Shown here: in pieces, positions 1 to 8,024 of the stretch
How positions within the stretch are numbered: the stretch's first letter is position 1
How the letters are laid out: every line of letters starts with the position of its first letter
From: a virus
DNA: 37,541 nt
Virus record (IMG/VR): IMGVR_UViG_3300047552_001151
Span: 1-37,541 of that record
Reading direction: 5' to 3' (one strand)
Program-made: the position numbers and the translations under genes
Notes under the pieces: model-generated
Seen by the model: the letters and a program-made list of their open reading frames with translations, nothing else
What the model was told of the DNA's origin: nothing
Databases searched by the model: none

Positions 1-179
1 TCTGCAGACACACGTTTGCAACAACGATGGTTCAGAACGGCGTGTCATTACAAGAGCTACAGCACCTGTTAGGACACTCGTCCATTGAGATGAGCTTGCG
101 TTATGCACACTTTCAAAAGCAAGATGCAACAGCTAAGGCAGCAGCGATCCTCAATAAACAGAATGAAGCTATCGCGTAA
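1..179 (+). CDS. int: Tyrosine integrase, 3' end only (partial copy)
   Basis: The frame runs in from the left edge without a start and ends with TAA at 177-179. It encodes the C-terminal catalytic part of a tyrosine recombinase: the HxxR arginine-histidine stretch, the LLGHSS histidine and the LRYAH nucleophile tyrosine. It is the same sequence as the end of the full integrase at 36467-37534. The only difference is position 59 (CTA here, CTG at 37412-37414), and both codons encode leucine. I read it as the continuation of the intact gene across the join of a circular molecule, not as a separate gene. A true duplicated attachment site is the alternative. Confidence 0.9.
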   Translation, partial: CRHTFATTMVQNGVSLQELQHLLGHSSIEMSLRYAHFQKQDATAKAAAILNKQNEAIA

Positions 180-186
180 CAGCGCA
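1..186. repeat. Terminal direct repeat, left copy
   Basis: Positions 1-186 match 37356-37541 with a single mismatch at 59/37414. The exact match from 60 to 186 is 127 bases, ending exactly at the right edge of the window. This fits overlap of a circular genome assembled with a 127-base word and interrupted by a strain variant. An attL/attR pair is the other reading. Confidence 0.9.
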
Positions 187-215
187 AAAGACACCAGAAT
201 ACCTTGTGGGCGCTA

Positions 216-244
216 TTGCTCTTAACCAAAACGAGGTATATGAT
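216..244 (+). promoter_or_regulatory. Sigma-70-type promoter of the H-NS-like gene
   Basis: TTGCTC at 216-221, a 17-base spacer and TATGAT at 239-244. The expected transcription start near 251 lies downstream of the ATG triplets at 240-246, which supports translation from 279. Confidence 0.6.
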
Positions 245-278
245 GGATGATGTAACAACACCTAAGAAAGGTTCCAAA

Positions 279-686
279 ATGGCAGTAAACAAGATTGAAC
301 TCTCAACACTTCCTTACAAGCAACTGATTGCAGTGATGGAAGAAGCGCAAGCATTGGTGCATAGCAAGCGTAAAGAGGAGTTGAAGGAAATTGCAAAGCT
401 GTACATTGAGTCGCTGGAGTCTGCTGGCTTTACAAAGGCAGAGGGCATTGAGGCGCTAGGTGTACGCACTGCTGATGATGGCTCCGTAAAGATTGTCTCT
501 CGCTTTAAGTCAGGTGCTAAAGCTGGTGGTGTGGACATTCCTAAATCGTACTGGGGTAAGACATTTAAGGATGCAACCACAGGCGAAACGTGGACAAAGA
601 GCGCAACGGGTAAAGGCAAGCCAAAGCAATGGCTCGTAGATGCTATCAATGGAGGCAAGACGCTTGAGGAATTGCTCGTTAAGTAG
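279..686 (+). CDS. H-NS-family nucleoid protein
   Basis: A 135-residue protein. The N-terminal half is charged and helical, as expected for the H-NS oligomerisation region. The C-terminal third has the family DNA-binding core, with TGETW at about residues 101-105 followed by a lysine/glycine-rich KGKPKQW segment. Family members bind AT-rich DNA and silence or bridge it. I start at ATG 279 because an AAGG ribosome site lies 7 bases upstream and the predicted promoter ends at 244; upstream starts at 204 or 240 are untranscribed or badly spaced. It has its own promoter and a strong terminator, so it is an independent unit just after the integrase. Inference: it may silence phage or host genes during lysogeny, or counter host silencing. 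No CI-like repressor was seen elsewhere. Confidence 0.85.
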   Translation: MAVNKIELSTLPYKQLIAVMEEAQALVHSKRKEELKEIAKLYIESLESAGFTKAEGIEALGVRTADDGSVKIVSRFKSGAKAGGVDIPKSYWGKTFKDATTGETWTKSATGKGKPKQWLVDAINGGKTLEELLVK

Positions 687-707
687 TCACACAGCCACCC
701 ACACAAG

Positions 708-730
708 AAACCCGCTTAGGCGGGTTTTTT
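708..730 (+). terminator. Rho-independent terminator after H-NS-like gene
   Basis: AAACCCGC at 708-715, loop TTAG, GCGGGTTT at 720-727, then more T residues. A perfect stem with a T-run, 20 bases after the stop codon. Confidence 0.9.
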
Positions 731-761
731 CATGCCTGAAAGGTGGCGCTGTAAATACGGC

Positions 762-1286
762 ATGACAACACATACTATCGAAGAGCTACAAATGTTTGCA
801 AAGGAATTCTCTGCCTTAAGAAGTTTCCTAAAGATACATCACGGCATTAAGCTTAAATTCACGCGAGATGATTATATTGATTTATGGATAAGCTCTGGTG
901 TATGGCGTGAGCGTGGTAAAAAATTAGGTGAGTATTACATTCATTACGATAAAGCACTTAAGGAAATAGCTCTTAGTGATTGCACCATTAAGCAGCATGA
1001 AAGAACACCTAAGCAGCAAAAGGTACACGAGAGATACCTTGCTACGCAGGAAAAGAAGCGACTAAAAGGATTGCGTAAGGAAGGAGAGCCTATTACTCCT
1101 AAACCACGTAAACCTCGTGCGCCTAAAGAACCTGCTAAAGCAGATGCTAAACCAATGAGGTTTAGGGAGGATTTACCTATCTCTGAGCGTATTGTTGAGG
1201 CGGCCAAAATACCACAAGGCAGAAGGCAAAACATTAGTCTACTTAAGCAGCGGATGAAACTTGCTGCAAATATGGCTCAAGCCTAA
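762..1286 (+). CDS. Unknown protein with basic proline/lysine-rich middle
   Basis: About 174 residues from ATG 762; a start at 732 would lie in the terminator T-run. The N-terminal part contains a W-x-x-SG-x-W-x-x-RG pattern within residues 40-60, also present in the small gene at 34117. This resembles the core of phage proteins related to HNH/AP2-type homing modules, but no catalytic triad is visible. The middle (about residues 85-135) is rich in K, R and P with repeated KPRKP/APKEP elements, suggesting a flexible nucleic-acid-binding linker. TGTAAATAC lies just upstream. It precedes the terminase genes, where phages often carry nuclease-like or packaging accessory genes. Function not recognised. 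Confidence 0.65.
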   Translation: MTTHTIEELQMFAKEFSALRSFLKIHHGIKLKFTRDDYIDLWISSGVWRERGKKLGEYYIHYDKALKEIALSDCTIKQHERTPKQQKVHERYLATQEKKRLKGLRKEGEPITPKPRKPRAPKEPAKADAKPMRFREDLPISERIVEAAKIPQGRRQNISLLKQRMKLAANMAQA

Positions 1287-1298
1287 GGTTTACCACTA

Positions 1299-1307
1299 CA
1301 TAAATAG
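1299..1307 (+). promoter_or_regulatory. ATAAATA box (candidate late promoter)
   Basis: CATAAATAG, 25 bases before the ATG at 1333, with no good -35. One of a recurring set upstream of structural genes. Confidence 0.4.
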
Positions 1308-1332
1308 GTATATTGTTTAACGGAATATACCT

Positions 1333-1863
1333 ATGGATGAATACAACTCGCTACCAGAACACTTAAAACAAGAACGCCGCATTGCGAGTCATCAGGTAGA
1401 GGTAGAGCGCAGACGAATTAATGACATGAATGCTCGCGTTGCCGTTTTGGAAATTAAAGTCTCTACCGCTGAGGGGAGAATTGAGGATACACACGCTACT
1501 CAAATTCGACTAATTGACAAACTAGATGCACATGTAGCGGCTAGCACAGAACGTGATCATCAACTGCAAAGCACCATAAATCAAATTACAAGTGCAGTAA
1601 CTACACTATCAGGTACAGTAGGTGAAACAAATACAACTCTTAAAGAGATCGCACAAATGGCAACCACAAGTGCAACTCAACTTGTGAAGTGGGACACTAT
1701 TGCAATGACAATTATTAAAGTTGCAACAGTAGGCGCCATTGTATTAGGTGGTGCGTGGAGTTTGTTCACTTGGATTGAAGCTAAGACGCATGAGAAAGTA
1801 GCAATAATAGATATTCCTGCTCATGTTGCTACTGAGATGGCAACGCCAGACAAAAAGCAATAA
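1333..1863 (+). CDS. Coiled-coil protein with one membrane segment
   Basis: A 176-residue protein. Residues 1-100 are strongly helical and polar with heptad-like spacing, so probably a long coiled coil. Residues about 125-147 (TIIKVATVGAIVLGGAWSLF region) form one clear transmembrane helix, followed by a short tail. A coiled coil before a membrane helix recalls haemolysin XhlA-type and some holin-accessory proteins, although those are shorter. It lies between an ATAAATA box and a terminator, just upstream of the small terminase gene, so it is probably a single late transcription unit. A lysis role is possible but unproven; no endolysin lies beside it. Confidence 0.7.
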   Translation: MDEYNSLPEHLKQERRIASHQVEVERRRINDMNARVAVLEIKVSTAEGRIEDTHATQIRLIDKLDAHVAASTERDHQLQSTINQITSAVTTLSGTVGETNTTLKEIAQMATTSATQLVKWDTIAMTIIKVATVGAIVLGGAWSLFTWIEAKTHEKVAIIDIPAHVATEMATPDKKQ

Positions 1864-1882
1864 TCAATTAATACTCTTTGTT

Positions 1883-1906
1883 AGCCCACCTAGCGTGGGC
1901 TTTTTC
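1883..1906 (+). terminator. Rho-independent terminator
   Basis: AGCCCAC at 1883-1889, five-base loop, GTGGGCT at 1895-1901, then a T-run to 1905. It follows the membrane coiled-coil gene. Confidence 0.88.
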
Positions 1907-1958
1907 ATGCCTTTTCCGTTGCACTAAATAGATGAGAAAACCATAAGGAGATGGATAT

Positions 1959-2405
1959 ATGTCCACAAAGAAAGCAACGGCTGAGGATAAAGAGAGCTGG
2001 TATCACACGGTTGTAAGCCTCGCATCCAGCGGCGTTAGCAATAAATCTATAGCTGCAAGGCTAGGGTTACCTCTTGAAGATTTCCAAGCATTAATGGAAT
2101 ACGAGGTTGATGGTAAAGCAATAGTTAAAGAAGCAATGGATTTAGCAAGGGCTGAGTTTGAAATCTCTCGCGTTGCAGTTAAAGATCAAATCCTTAGTGA
2201 CCCAGATACATCAACTAGTTTGAAATACAAAATAGTTAGGGAAGACCTTAAGACACTTGAAGATTGGGCACCAGCTACAAGAGCAGTAAAGGTAACTATT
2301 GAGAAGTCAGCAGGTGACTTTGCTTTTGAAGCATTTACTAATGACGAGTTAACACAAATTGCAGAACAAAGCGCAGGCGTAGATAACACAGATACTAATG
2401 AGTAA
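1959..2405 (+). CDS. terS: Terminase small subunit (putative)
   Basis: A 148-residue protein. Residues about 12-45 form a helix-turn-helix (SSGVSNKSIAARLGLP region) like those small terminases use to bind the packaging site. A long helical oligomerisation region follows, with an acidic C-terminus. Its last codons overlap the start of the large terminase gene by 8 bases, the usual arrangement for this pair, implying coupled translation. AAGGAG lies upstream of the ATG. The call rests on the HTH, length and position. The upstream box is CACTAAATAG at 1922-1931. Confidence 0.75.
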   Translation: MSTKKATAEDKESWYHTVVSLASSGVSNKSIAARLGLPLEDFQALMEYEVDGKAIVKEAMDLARAEFEISRVAVKDQILSDPDTSTSLKYKIVREDLKTLEDWAPATRAVKVTIEKSAGDFAFEAFTNDELTQIAEQSAGVDNTDTNE

Positions 2406-3675
2406 AGCTAAGGTAAGAAAGATAAAACTGCTTCCTTACCAAGAGGTATTCATACATGATCACACTCGCTACTTGGCACTAGTAGGAGGACTTGGTACAG
2501 GAAAAACAAAGAGCGCCGTATACAAGGCGCTTTATCTGTTGCAAACAAATAAAGGTTGCAGTGGTATAGGTTGTGAGCCAACGGGTCCACAGTTGTCAAT
2601 TTTCACAACTGAGATGGATAAGACATGCCAAGAGCTAAACATCAAATACAAATATAACGGTGGTGGCAGAAATAGTCCTGCCTTCTATCAATTTGATTTT
2701 GGGGCTGGTCCACAGCGCCTTTGGTTAGTATCTGCTGAGAACTATAAGCGAACACTAGTTGGTTACAACGTAGCATTTGGTTTTGTTGACGAGTTTGACA
2801 CGATACCAAATAAAGAAGAAGCATTACAGATGTGGAATGCTCTTAATGACCGCTGTCGCGACCCTAAAGCAAAGCTAAGGCAAACATATTGCACAACTAC
2901 GCCAGAAGGTTTCCATGCAGTGCATCACTTGTTTGTGGAAAACGCGACAGAGCAGCACAAGCTAATTCAAGTTAGCACGTATGAAAACAAATTCCTGCCT
3001 CCATCATATATTGATGATCAATTAAAGCGTTATACACCACTGCAAGCAAAGGCAAAGATATATGGTCAATTTGTGAACGCCTTTTCTGGTGCTGTCTACT
3101 ATTGCTTTGACAGAGAAAAGAATTTCACAAATAAGACTATCGCTGATTTTCCCACAAATGCCATCCTACATATTGGCATGGACTTCAACGTAGAGAACAT
3201 GAGCGCAGTAATCAGCATTGTGCAAGACGGTAAGGTGTATGTGGTTGATGAAATCACTGGCGAGAAGAATACGCAAACAATGATTCAAGCATTAAAGCGT
3301 AAATTCCCTAATCGCGTTATGTACATCTACCCAGACAGCAGCGGTAAGAGTAGCAGTGCTAATGCATCTGTTAGCTCTATGACAATGCTTAAGGATGCAG
3401 GTTTCCAATGCTTCTACAAAGGCAATAACCCAAGCATCGTCAAAGAACGAGTACCAGCAGTTAATGCGCTCTTTAAGAATGCAGCAGAGGAAATGCGCTG
3501 CTTCGTAAACTTAAACAAGTGCACAGTATTAGTTAAGGGTTTGGAACAACAAGGCTACCTAAATGGAAAACCAGACAAGACAAGTGGACTTGATCACTGT
3601 CTTGACGCCTTTGGCTACTTCTGCGCATTCCGCTTTCCTGTAGTTGGTCACGGCAGTATCACCGTGCATAAATGA
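2398..3675 (+). CDS. terL: Terminase large subunit
   Basis: A 425-residue packaging motor: an N-terminal ATPase drives DNA into the prohead and a C-terminal RNase H-like nuclease cuts it. Visible motifs are Walker A GGLGTGKT at 30-37, Walker B ending in D131-E132 (FGFVDEFD), and metal-binding acids of the nuclease at D262 (HIGMDF), D313 (YPDSSG) and D399/D403 (GLDHCLDAF). Length is typical of the family. The start overlaps the small subunit gene and the portal gene follows after 33 bases. The packaging type (cos or headful) cannot be read from the protein alone. Confidence 0.95.
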   Translation: MSKAKVRKIKLLPYQEVFIHDHTRYLALVGGLGTGKTKSAVYKALYLLQTNKGCSGIGCEPTGPQLSIFTTEMDKTCQELNIKYKYNGGGRNSPAFYQFDFGAGPQRLWLVSAENYKRTLVGYNVAFGFVDEFDTIPNKEEALQMWNALNDRCRDPKAKLRQTYCTTTPEGFHAVHHLFVENATEQHKLIQVSTYENKFLPPSYIDDQLKRYTPLQAKAKIYGQFVNAFSGAVYYCFDREKNFTNKTIADFPTNAILHIGMDFNVENMSAVISIVQDGKVYVVDEITGEKNTQTMIQALKRKFPNRVMYIYPDSSGKSSSANASVSSMTMLKDAGFQCFYKGNNPSIVKERVPAVNALFKNAAEEMRCFVNLNKCTVLVKGLEQQGYLNGKPDKTSGLDHCLDAFGYFCAFRFPVVGHGSITVHK

Positions 3676-3677
3676 TG

Positions 3678-3686
3678 CAATAAATA
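3678..3686 (+). promoter_or_regulatory. ATAAATA box before portal gene
   Basis: CAATAAATA, 22 bases before the portal ATG at 3709, with no recognisable -35. Part of the recurring structural-gene motif. Confidence 0.4.
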
Positions 3687-3708
3687 TAAGAACGCAAGGA
3701 AACACGAT

Positions 3709-5244
3709 ATGTTTGGTCAACAAAATGAAGCACCAATAGCACTAGGCTTTACGGCAAAGCAATGGGTGGACTTTCTGAATACAGATAAAGCCGTAGATGC
3801 TATGAAGGCTCTAAATTATTTAGATGGCCAACAAGAGCAGGAACTGATTAAGGTATTAAACGATCCGTCACGTGGCAGAAGCAAGTGGCGTGAACGTGGA
3901 CTAACACCTCGCTTCCGCAACTTAACAAAAATGGTTGTAGAGAAATCAGGTCTATTGTTTAAAGATGCGCCTCCAATCCTTGAAGTCTATAACGCAGACG
4001 AAGTAACAAGCAATCCTGGCGCAACTGCATTACTTAACGAACTTTTTTCTAAGATTGAATTTACAGAGTTCGCAATGAACTTTGACACTGTATTGCGTCT
4101 ATTAAAGACTGCAATCGTATTGGTTCAGTGGGATGCAGAAGAAAAGCATTGGTGCTTGGATGTGTTACATCGCGGTAATTGCGAAGTAGTAATTGATCCG
4201 CGCACACGTAAGCCAGTTGGCATGATCCATCGCACTAGCGATAACTCCTATTGTGTATGGACTAATGATGAAGTGATTGAATTAACGCAAGGTACTGCGT
4301 CACTAGGTATTGGTTCGCGTGAAGCAAATCCATACGGAATTATCCCTATTGCTGTGTTCTATGACCAAAGTACACCGCGTACAGGCTTTTGGGTTGAACA
4401 AGATAAGAGCTTGGTTAACTTGAATGAAATGGTTAACTTGCATATTACTGATTCTGAGTACTCTATCTTGTGGAGCAAGATGAGCACCTTGTTTACAAAT
4501 ATGCGTCCTGCTGGCAATGGACAAGACAATATTGAGGTCGCGGAAGTGGTTAATAGCCCATTGCCACGTATTGTGCCTGCTGGTGCATTGTCTGCTGGTT
4601 ATCTTGCAGGTCCAGGTCAAGCAGTGGTATTAGATAGCATGGGTGTAGATAACCCATTCGTTCGTTATGAGAATCCTAATATTGATCTTAAGCCGCTAAA
4701 CGAAGTAGTTGATAGCTGGATTAAAGGTTATGCAGGTGATTGGTCTGTACGCATTGAAGTGGCAGGGCAGGGACGTGCGCAGAGTGGCTTCCAGCTGGTT
4801 GTAGAAGAAGCAGACAACTTAGATTTGCGTAAGCAGCGCCAGCGCATGTTTGAAAGCGGCTTTAAGCGCCTTTATCGCGCCCTAGCAACTGTGTTCAACA
4901 CTGCTATGGGTACTACTGCATTCCCGCTAGATTCGCAGCTATTCGCGCAGTTTGATGATCCTGTATTGCCTGTAGACATACAAGTACAAGAAACAGTATG
5001 GGCACAACGTATCTTAGAAGGCCGTGCAACAGAGATTGATTACTTTAAGACTGTATATGGAATGACTGACGAAGAAGCAGAAGCTAAGTTCGTAGATATT
5101 GTCGAATTCCAAAAGCGCAAAGCCATTCTATTAGGACAAGACGTTGCAGTAGTTGAAGCAACAGATGAACAAATGTCGCTAGATGAAGAAACTGGCGTAG
5201 ATACAGTAGAAATAGATGGTTCGCCTGATAACGACGAAGCATAA
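3709..5244 (+). CDS. Portal protein
   Basis: A 511-residue protein with the size, position and character of a siphovirus portal, which forms the dodecameric DNA channel at one capsid vertex. Residues 50-100 (SRGRSKWRERGLTPRFRN region) and the long helical stem after about residue 350 (KQRQRMFESGFKRLYRAL) fit the portal fold. The style is that of the DUF4055/SPP1-like portals. It lies directly between the terminase and scaffold genes. The C-terminus is very acidic. No MuF-like head morphogenesis gene follows, which is slightly unusual. Confidence 0.85.
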   Translation: MFGQQNEAPIALGFTAKQWVDFLNTDKAVDAMKALNYLDGQQEQELIKVLNDPSRGRSKWRERGLTPRFRNLTKMVVEKSGLLFKDAPPILEVYNADEVTSNPGATALLNELFSKIEFTEFAMNFDTVLRLLKTAIVLVQWDAEEKHWCLDVLHRGNCEVVIDPRTRKPVGMIHRTSDNSYCVWTNDEVIELTQGTASLGIGSREANPYGIIPIAVFYDQSTPRTGFWVEQDKSLVNLNEMVNLHITDSEYSILWSKMSTLFTNMRPAGNGQDNIEVAEVVNSPLPRIVPAGALSAGYLAGPGQAVVLDSMGVDNPFVRYENPNIDLKPLNEVVDSWIKGYAGDWSVRIEVAGQGRAQSGFQLVVEEADNLDLRKQRQRMFESGFKRLYRALATVFNTAMGTTAFPLDSQLFAQFDDPVLPVDIQVQETVWAQRILEGRATEIDYFKTVYGMTDEEAEAKFVDIVEFQKRKAILLGQDVAVVEATDEQMSLDEETGVDTVEIDGSPDNDEA

Positions 5245-5247
5245 ATA
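5240..5247 (+). promoter_or_regulatory. ATAAATA box before scaffold gene
   Basis: CATAAATA overlaps the portal stop codon and lies 40 bases before the scaffold ATG at 5288. Confidence 0.35.
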
Positions 5248-5287
5248 ATTTACATAGCTTGGATAAGCACTAAAAGGAAATTGTTAT

Positions 5288-5884
5288 ATGGCGGATGCCG
5301 AGAATATAGATAGTAGCGTGGAAACGCAAAAGACAGGACAAGCAGAAGTAAAGCCAACACAAACAGCAGACGAATTACTAATTCAATTGCAGGATGAGTT
5401 AGCAGCAACTAAAGCAAATCTTGAAAAGGCTCGTAGGGGTGAGAAGTTTAACCAGAGTAAGCGCATTGAGTTGGAAGCACAACTTAAAGACTTAACAGGT
5501 GAAGATTTCAAAATCAAGTATGAAGCCGCATCAACTGAATTAGAGCAGTTGAAAGGCACTTTGAAGAATCAGCTGATTGATAGCGTACTAAAGGACGAAT
5601 TATCTAAAGCTAATGCAAAGAGCATTTCTACTGTATTAAAGATAGTTGATCGTTCTAAGATTAAAGTTGAAGATGGACAAGTGGATACGAAGTCTGTTGA
5701 ATCGCTTATCGAAGAACTAAAGAAAACAGACGCCGTGCTGTTTCAGGAAGTACAAACGCCAGCAGTAAAGCGAACAGGGGAAACAACTCCTATTGCAAGC
5801 TTTAAAACAGAAATGCAAGCGGCTAAGACTCCTGCAGAAGTGCAGAAGGTATTAGCAAAGTACGGAATGGGTAGCACAATATAA
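5288..5884 (+). CDS. Capsid scaffolding protein (GP20-like)
   Basis: A 198-residue acidic protein. Residues about 28-100 are a strong coiled coil (LQDELAATKANLEKARRGEK, LEAQLKDL). After it comes the family pattern of the phage minor structural GP20/scaffold group: an ELSKANAKSISTVLKIVD-like segment, then IKVEDG and an EELKKTDAVLF segment near the end. Such proteins form the temporary core around which the capsid assembles and are then lost. Its place between portal and major capsid fits exactly. Confidence 0.82.
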   Translation: MADAENIDSSVETQKTGQAEVKPTQTADELLIQLQDELAATKANLEKARRGEKFNQSKRIELEAQLKDLTGEDFKIKYEAASTELEQLKGTLKNQLIDSVLKDELSKANAKSISTVLKIVDRSKIKVEDGQVDTKSVESLIEELKKTDAVLFQEVQTPAVKRTGETTPIASFKTEMQAAKTPAEVQKVLAKYGMGSTI

Positions 5885-5938
5885 AAATATTCTCTAAGCG
5901 ATAGCTAGGAATAACAAAAATAAAATAAGGAGCCAAAA

Positions 5939-6862
5939 ATGGCATTCACAACAAATTTAACGGGTACTACCCAACTTGATGACAGCTTAGTTACAGCCTT
6001 TGAACAGTTAGTATGGATCGCATTTGGTCAAGCTAACGTTAACGACCAATTCTTATCCAAGAAAGTGGACATTAATGCTAAGAGCATTCAAATGCCTAAG
6101 TATGCACGTATGGCAGTTGCTACTACTGCGTTGACAGAAACTGACGATGTTACATCTACAGCATTGGCAGATACAAAGGTTACATTCACACCAGCAGAAT
6201 ACGGTAATGCAATCACTATCACTTCTTTGGGCTCGTTCCAAACAGGTGGCTTAGTTGATGCTGCTGCCGCACAATTGATTGGTATTAACTACGGCGAAAC
6301 AATGGACGCATTGGCTATTGCAGCTATGGACGCAGCTTCCAATACATACGTTATTGGTGGTACTGCTGAAGGTTCCGTAACTTCTGGTCAAGTTGCTTCT
6401 GACGCTTACTTGAACTACTTCTATAACAAGTTGGCTCGCGCTAACGTTCCAATGATCAACGGTGCATACGTTATGGAAGCACACGATGACGTTATTGCTG
6501 ACCTTCGCGTAGCAACAGCAGTTGGTTCTTGGCAAGACGTAGTTAAGTATGCTGCTCCAGGTACAGCATTAGCTAACGAAGTTGGTATGTATAAAGGTTT
6601 CCGTGTTGTTCGTAACAACCGTGCTACTTACGCAGACCAATCTGGTGCTGGTACTGTTGACTTGTATAACAGCTACTTCTTTGGTGCTAACGCACTTGGT
6701 AAAGCTACAAGCAAGCCAGGTTCTGTTGTATTGACTGGTCCATTCGACAAGTTACAACGCTTCTACAACATTGGTTGGTATGAAGTATCGCAGACACAAA
6801 TTCTTGACCAATCCGCAATTTGGTTAGGTAAGTGCGCATCTAGCGTTGGTGCTAATGCTTAA
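5939..6862 (+). CDS. Major capsid protein (HK97 fold, N4-gp56-like)
   Basis: A 307-residue protein with the pattern of the N4-gp56-like branch of HK97-fold capsids. There is an N-terminal helix, a PKYARMAVATTALTE segment resembling the family's PRYxR...TxLTE region, a YGNAITIT strand, a YGETMDA helix near residue 120, and a C-terminal GWYEVSQTQILDQS strand-helix. An excellent AAGGAG ribosome site and a terminator directly after the gene suit very high expression. Codons look more biased toward common forms than in neighbours. The preceding 12-mer AAAAATAAAATA recurs before the tail tube gene. Confidence 0.88.
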   Translation: MAFTTNLTGTTQLDDSLVTAFEQLVWIAFGQANVNDQFLSKKVDINAKSIQMPKYARMAVATTALTETDDVTSTALADTKVTFTPAEYGNAITITSLGSFQTGGLVDAAAAQLIGINYGETMDALAIAAMDAASNTYVIGGTAEGSVTSGQVASDAYLNYFYNKLARANVPMINGAYVMEAHDDVIADLRVATAVGSWQDVVKYAAPGTALANEVGMYKGFRVVRNNRATYADQSGAGTVDLYNSYFFGANALGKATSKPGSVVLTGPFDKLQRFYNIGWYEVSQTQILDQSAIWLGKCASSVGANA

Positions 6863-6885
6863 TCGGTCATAAGCTGATGAAATGA

Positions 6886-6909
6886 AAGCCCCTTAAGTAG
6901 GGGCTTTTC
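6886..6909 (+). terminator. Rho-independent terminator after major capsid
   Basis: AAGCCCC at 6886-6892, seven-base loop, GGGGCTT at 6900-6906 and a short T-run. Confidence 0.88.
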
Positions 6910-6915
6910 TGTAAG

Positions 6916-6924
6916 TATAAATAC
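6916..6924 (+). promoter_or_regulatory. TATAAATAC box (best match to T4-type late promoter)
   Basis: TATAAATA is identical to the phage T4 late -10 consensus. It lies directly after the capsid terminator and 17 bases before the ATG at 6942, so it probably restarts transcription for the connector and tail genes. Confidence 0.5.
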
Positions 6925-6941
6925 TTCAATAAGGAATACCT

Positions 6942-7154
6942 ATGTTGAAGTTATTTGAGTTTCGTTGCCCAGAGTGTGACTATTACGCAGAGCGTTTAGT
7001 ACGTGATCCAGTTGAGGATGCTCCATTTTGTGCTAACGGACACGGCAAGACACAGAAAATCATCTCTACGTCTACCTTTCACTTTGCAAACGGCGCTGGC
7101 ACTGATATGGGCAAAGCGTATGCGTTTCGTAATCGCCCTCTATGGGGAGGATAA
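6942..7154 (+). CDS. Small zinc-ribbon protein (FmdB-like)
   Basis: A 70-residue protein beginning LKLFEFRCPECDYYAE. The CxxC pair near residues 10-13 and a CxNGHG element near residue 32 form a likely one-zinc ribbon like the FmdB family. Similar tiny proteins occur between capsid and connector genes in several siphoviruses; their role is unknown. It is followed after 5 bases by the connector gene, whose GGGAGG ribosome site lies inside this gene's last codons. Structural or regulatory roles are both possible. Confidence 0.75.
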   Translation: MLKLFEFRCPECDYYAERLVRDPVEDAPFCANGHGKTQKIISTSTFHFANGAGTDMGKAYAFRNRPLWGG

Positions 7155-7159
7155 TATAA

Positions 7160-7699
7160 ATGACAATCACGCTTATCGTTGAAGATGGCACAAAACCAAT
7201 TAACGCCAACACTTACGTATCGCTAGAGGATGCAGATGCATACCACACATCGCTTGGTAATGCAGATTGGCCTATTGGCACAGCGGAAGAAGAAAAGAAG
7301 CAAGCATTAATACTTGCTACACAGTCCGTTGATTTGCTATATGGTGCACGTTACATAACAACAATCTACCCAGACTCGCAGCAAGTGCTATTGTGGCCTC
7401 GTTTATGGTTTATTGATGGTAATGCTCGTGTAGTAAAGGAAAACACAATCCCTAAATGTTTGAAAGACGCAGTTTGTGAAATTGCTCTTAAACAGATGCT
7501 AGGTGATGACATTATGCCTTTGCAATCTGTAGTGAGTATGGCTAAGTCTAACAAGGTAAAAGTAGGCGACATTGAGACTCAAGTCGAATACTGGAAACCA
7601 GCAGAAGGTGAAAGCTATGACGGATTCCGTAAGGTAGATGTATTACTACGCCCTATTCTTAAGCTTGCAAATGCAGCTTCGTGGAAGTTGAAAGCGTAA
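7160..7699 (+). CDS. Head-tail connector (DnaT-like family)
   Basis: A 179-residue protein. The start TYVSLEDADAYHTSLGN, the WP-x-G element, the helix EEEKKQALILATQSVDLLYG and the LLWPRLWF segment match the phage family often labelled putative DnaT-like ssDNA-binding protein. By position it is the head-completion adaptor binding below the portal. I regard the DnaT label as a naming artefact and favour the connector role. The next gene starts one base after the stop. Confidence 0.75.
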   Translation: MTITLIVEDGTKPINANTYVSLEDADAYHTSLGNADWPIGTAEEEKKQALILATQSVDLLYGARYITTIYPDSQQVLLWPRLWFIDGNARVVKENTIPKCLKDAVCEIALKQMLGDDIMPLQSVVSMAKSNKVKVGDIETQVEYWKPAEGESYDGFRKVDVLLRPILKLANAASWKLKA

Positions 7700-7700
7700 T

Positions 7701-8024
7701 ATGACATACAACTACGCAGGTACTAAATTCGACATTGCTGCTGTTATTACACGAATGGGATTTCAAGTTACGCTATCTAAGACAGATGGCACAGTAGCAA
7801 AGACATTTGGTATATGGGGCAAGAATGAGAAAGTAACCGTAGACAGCGGCATTAGCCAAGTCTATGGAGAAAAGAAAACTCTTTATCTATCTGCAACAGG
7901 TAAACGTGCACCAGAAGTAGGGGACACAATCATCTTAGATGGTGCTAACTGGAGCGTTGATAACGTAGAGCAATACAAGCCAGCTAAGGTTGCTGTTGCC
8001 TATAAATTATTAGTGAGCAACTAA
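7701..8024 (+). CDS. Head closure (stopper) protein
   Basis: A 107-residue, mainly beta protein in the usual stopper position between the connector and an HK97 gp10-like protein. The KAEVGDTIILDGANWSVDNVE-like section resembles phage head-tail joining proteins that plug the portal channel before the tail attaches. Its stop codon shares bases with the next start (TAATG), indicating coupled translation. The call depends on order and size more than on sequence identity. Confidence 0.6.
   Translation: MTYNYAGTKFDIAAVITRMGFQVTLSKTDGTVAKTFGIWGKNEKVTVDSGISQVYGEKKTLYLSATGKRAPEVGDTIILDGANWSVDNVEQYKPAKVAVAYKLLVSN

Noticed and set aside
1-186. attL/attR pair of an integrated prophage
   Set aside because: No host gene or tRNA is visible at either edge, the repeat is just the integrase end, and the exact 127-base tail fits assembly overlap. 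Not fully excluded.
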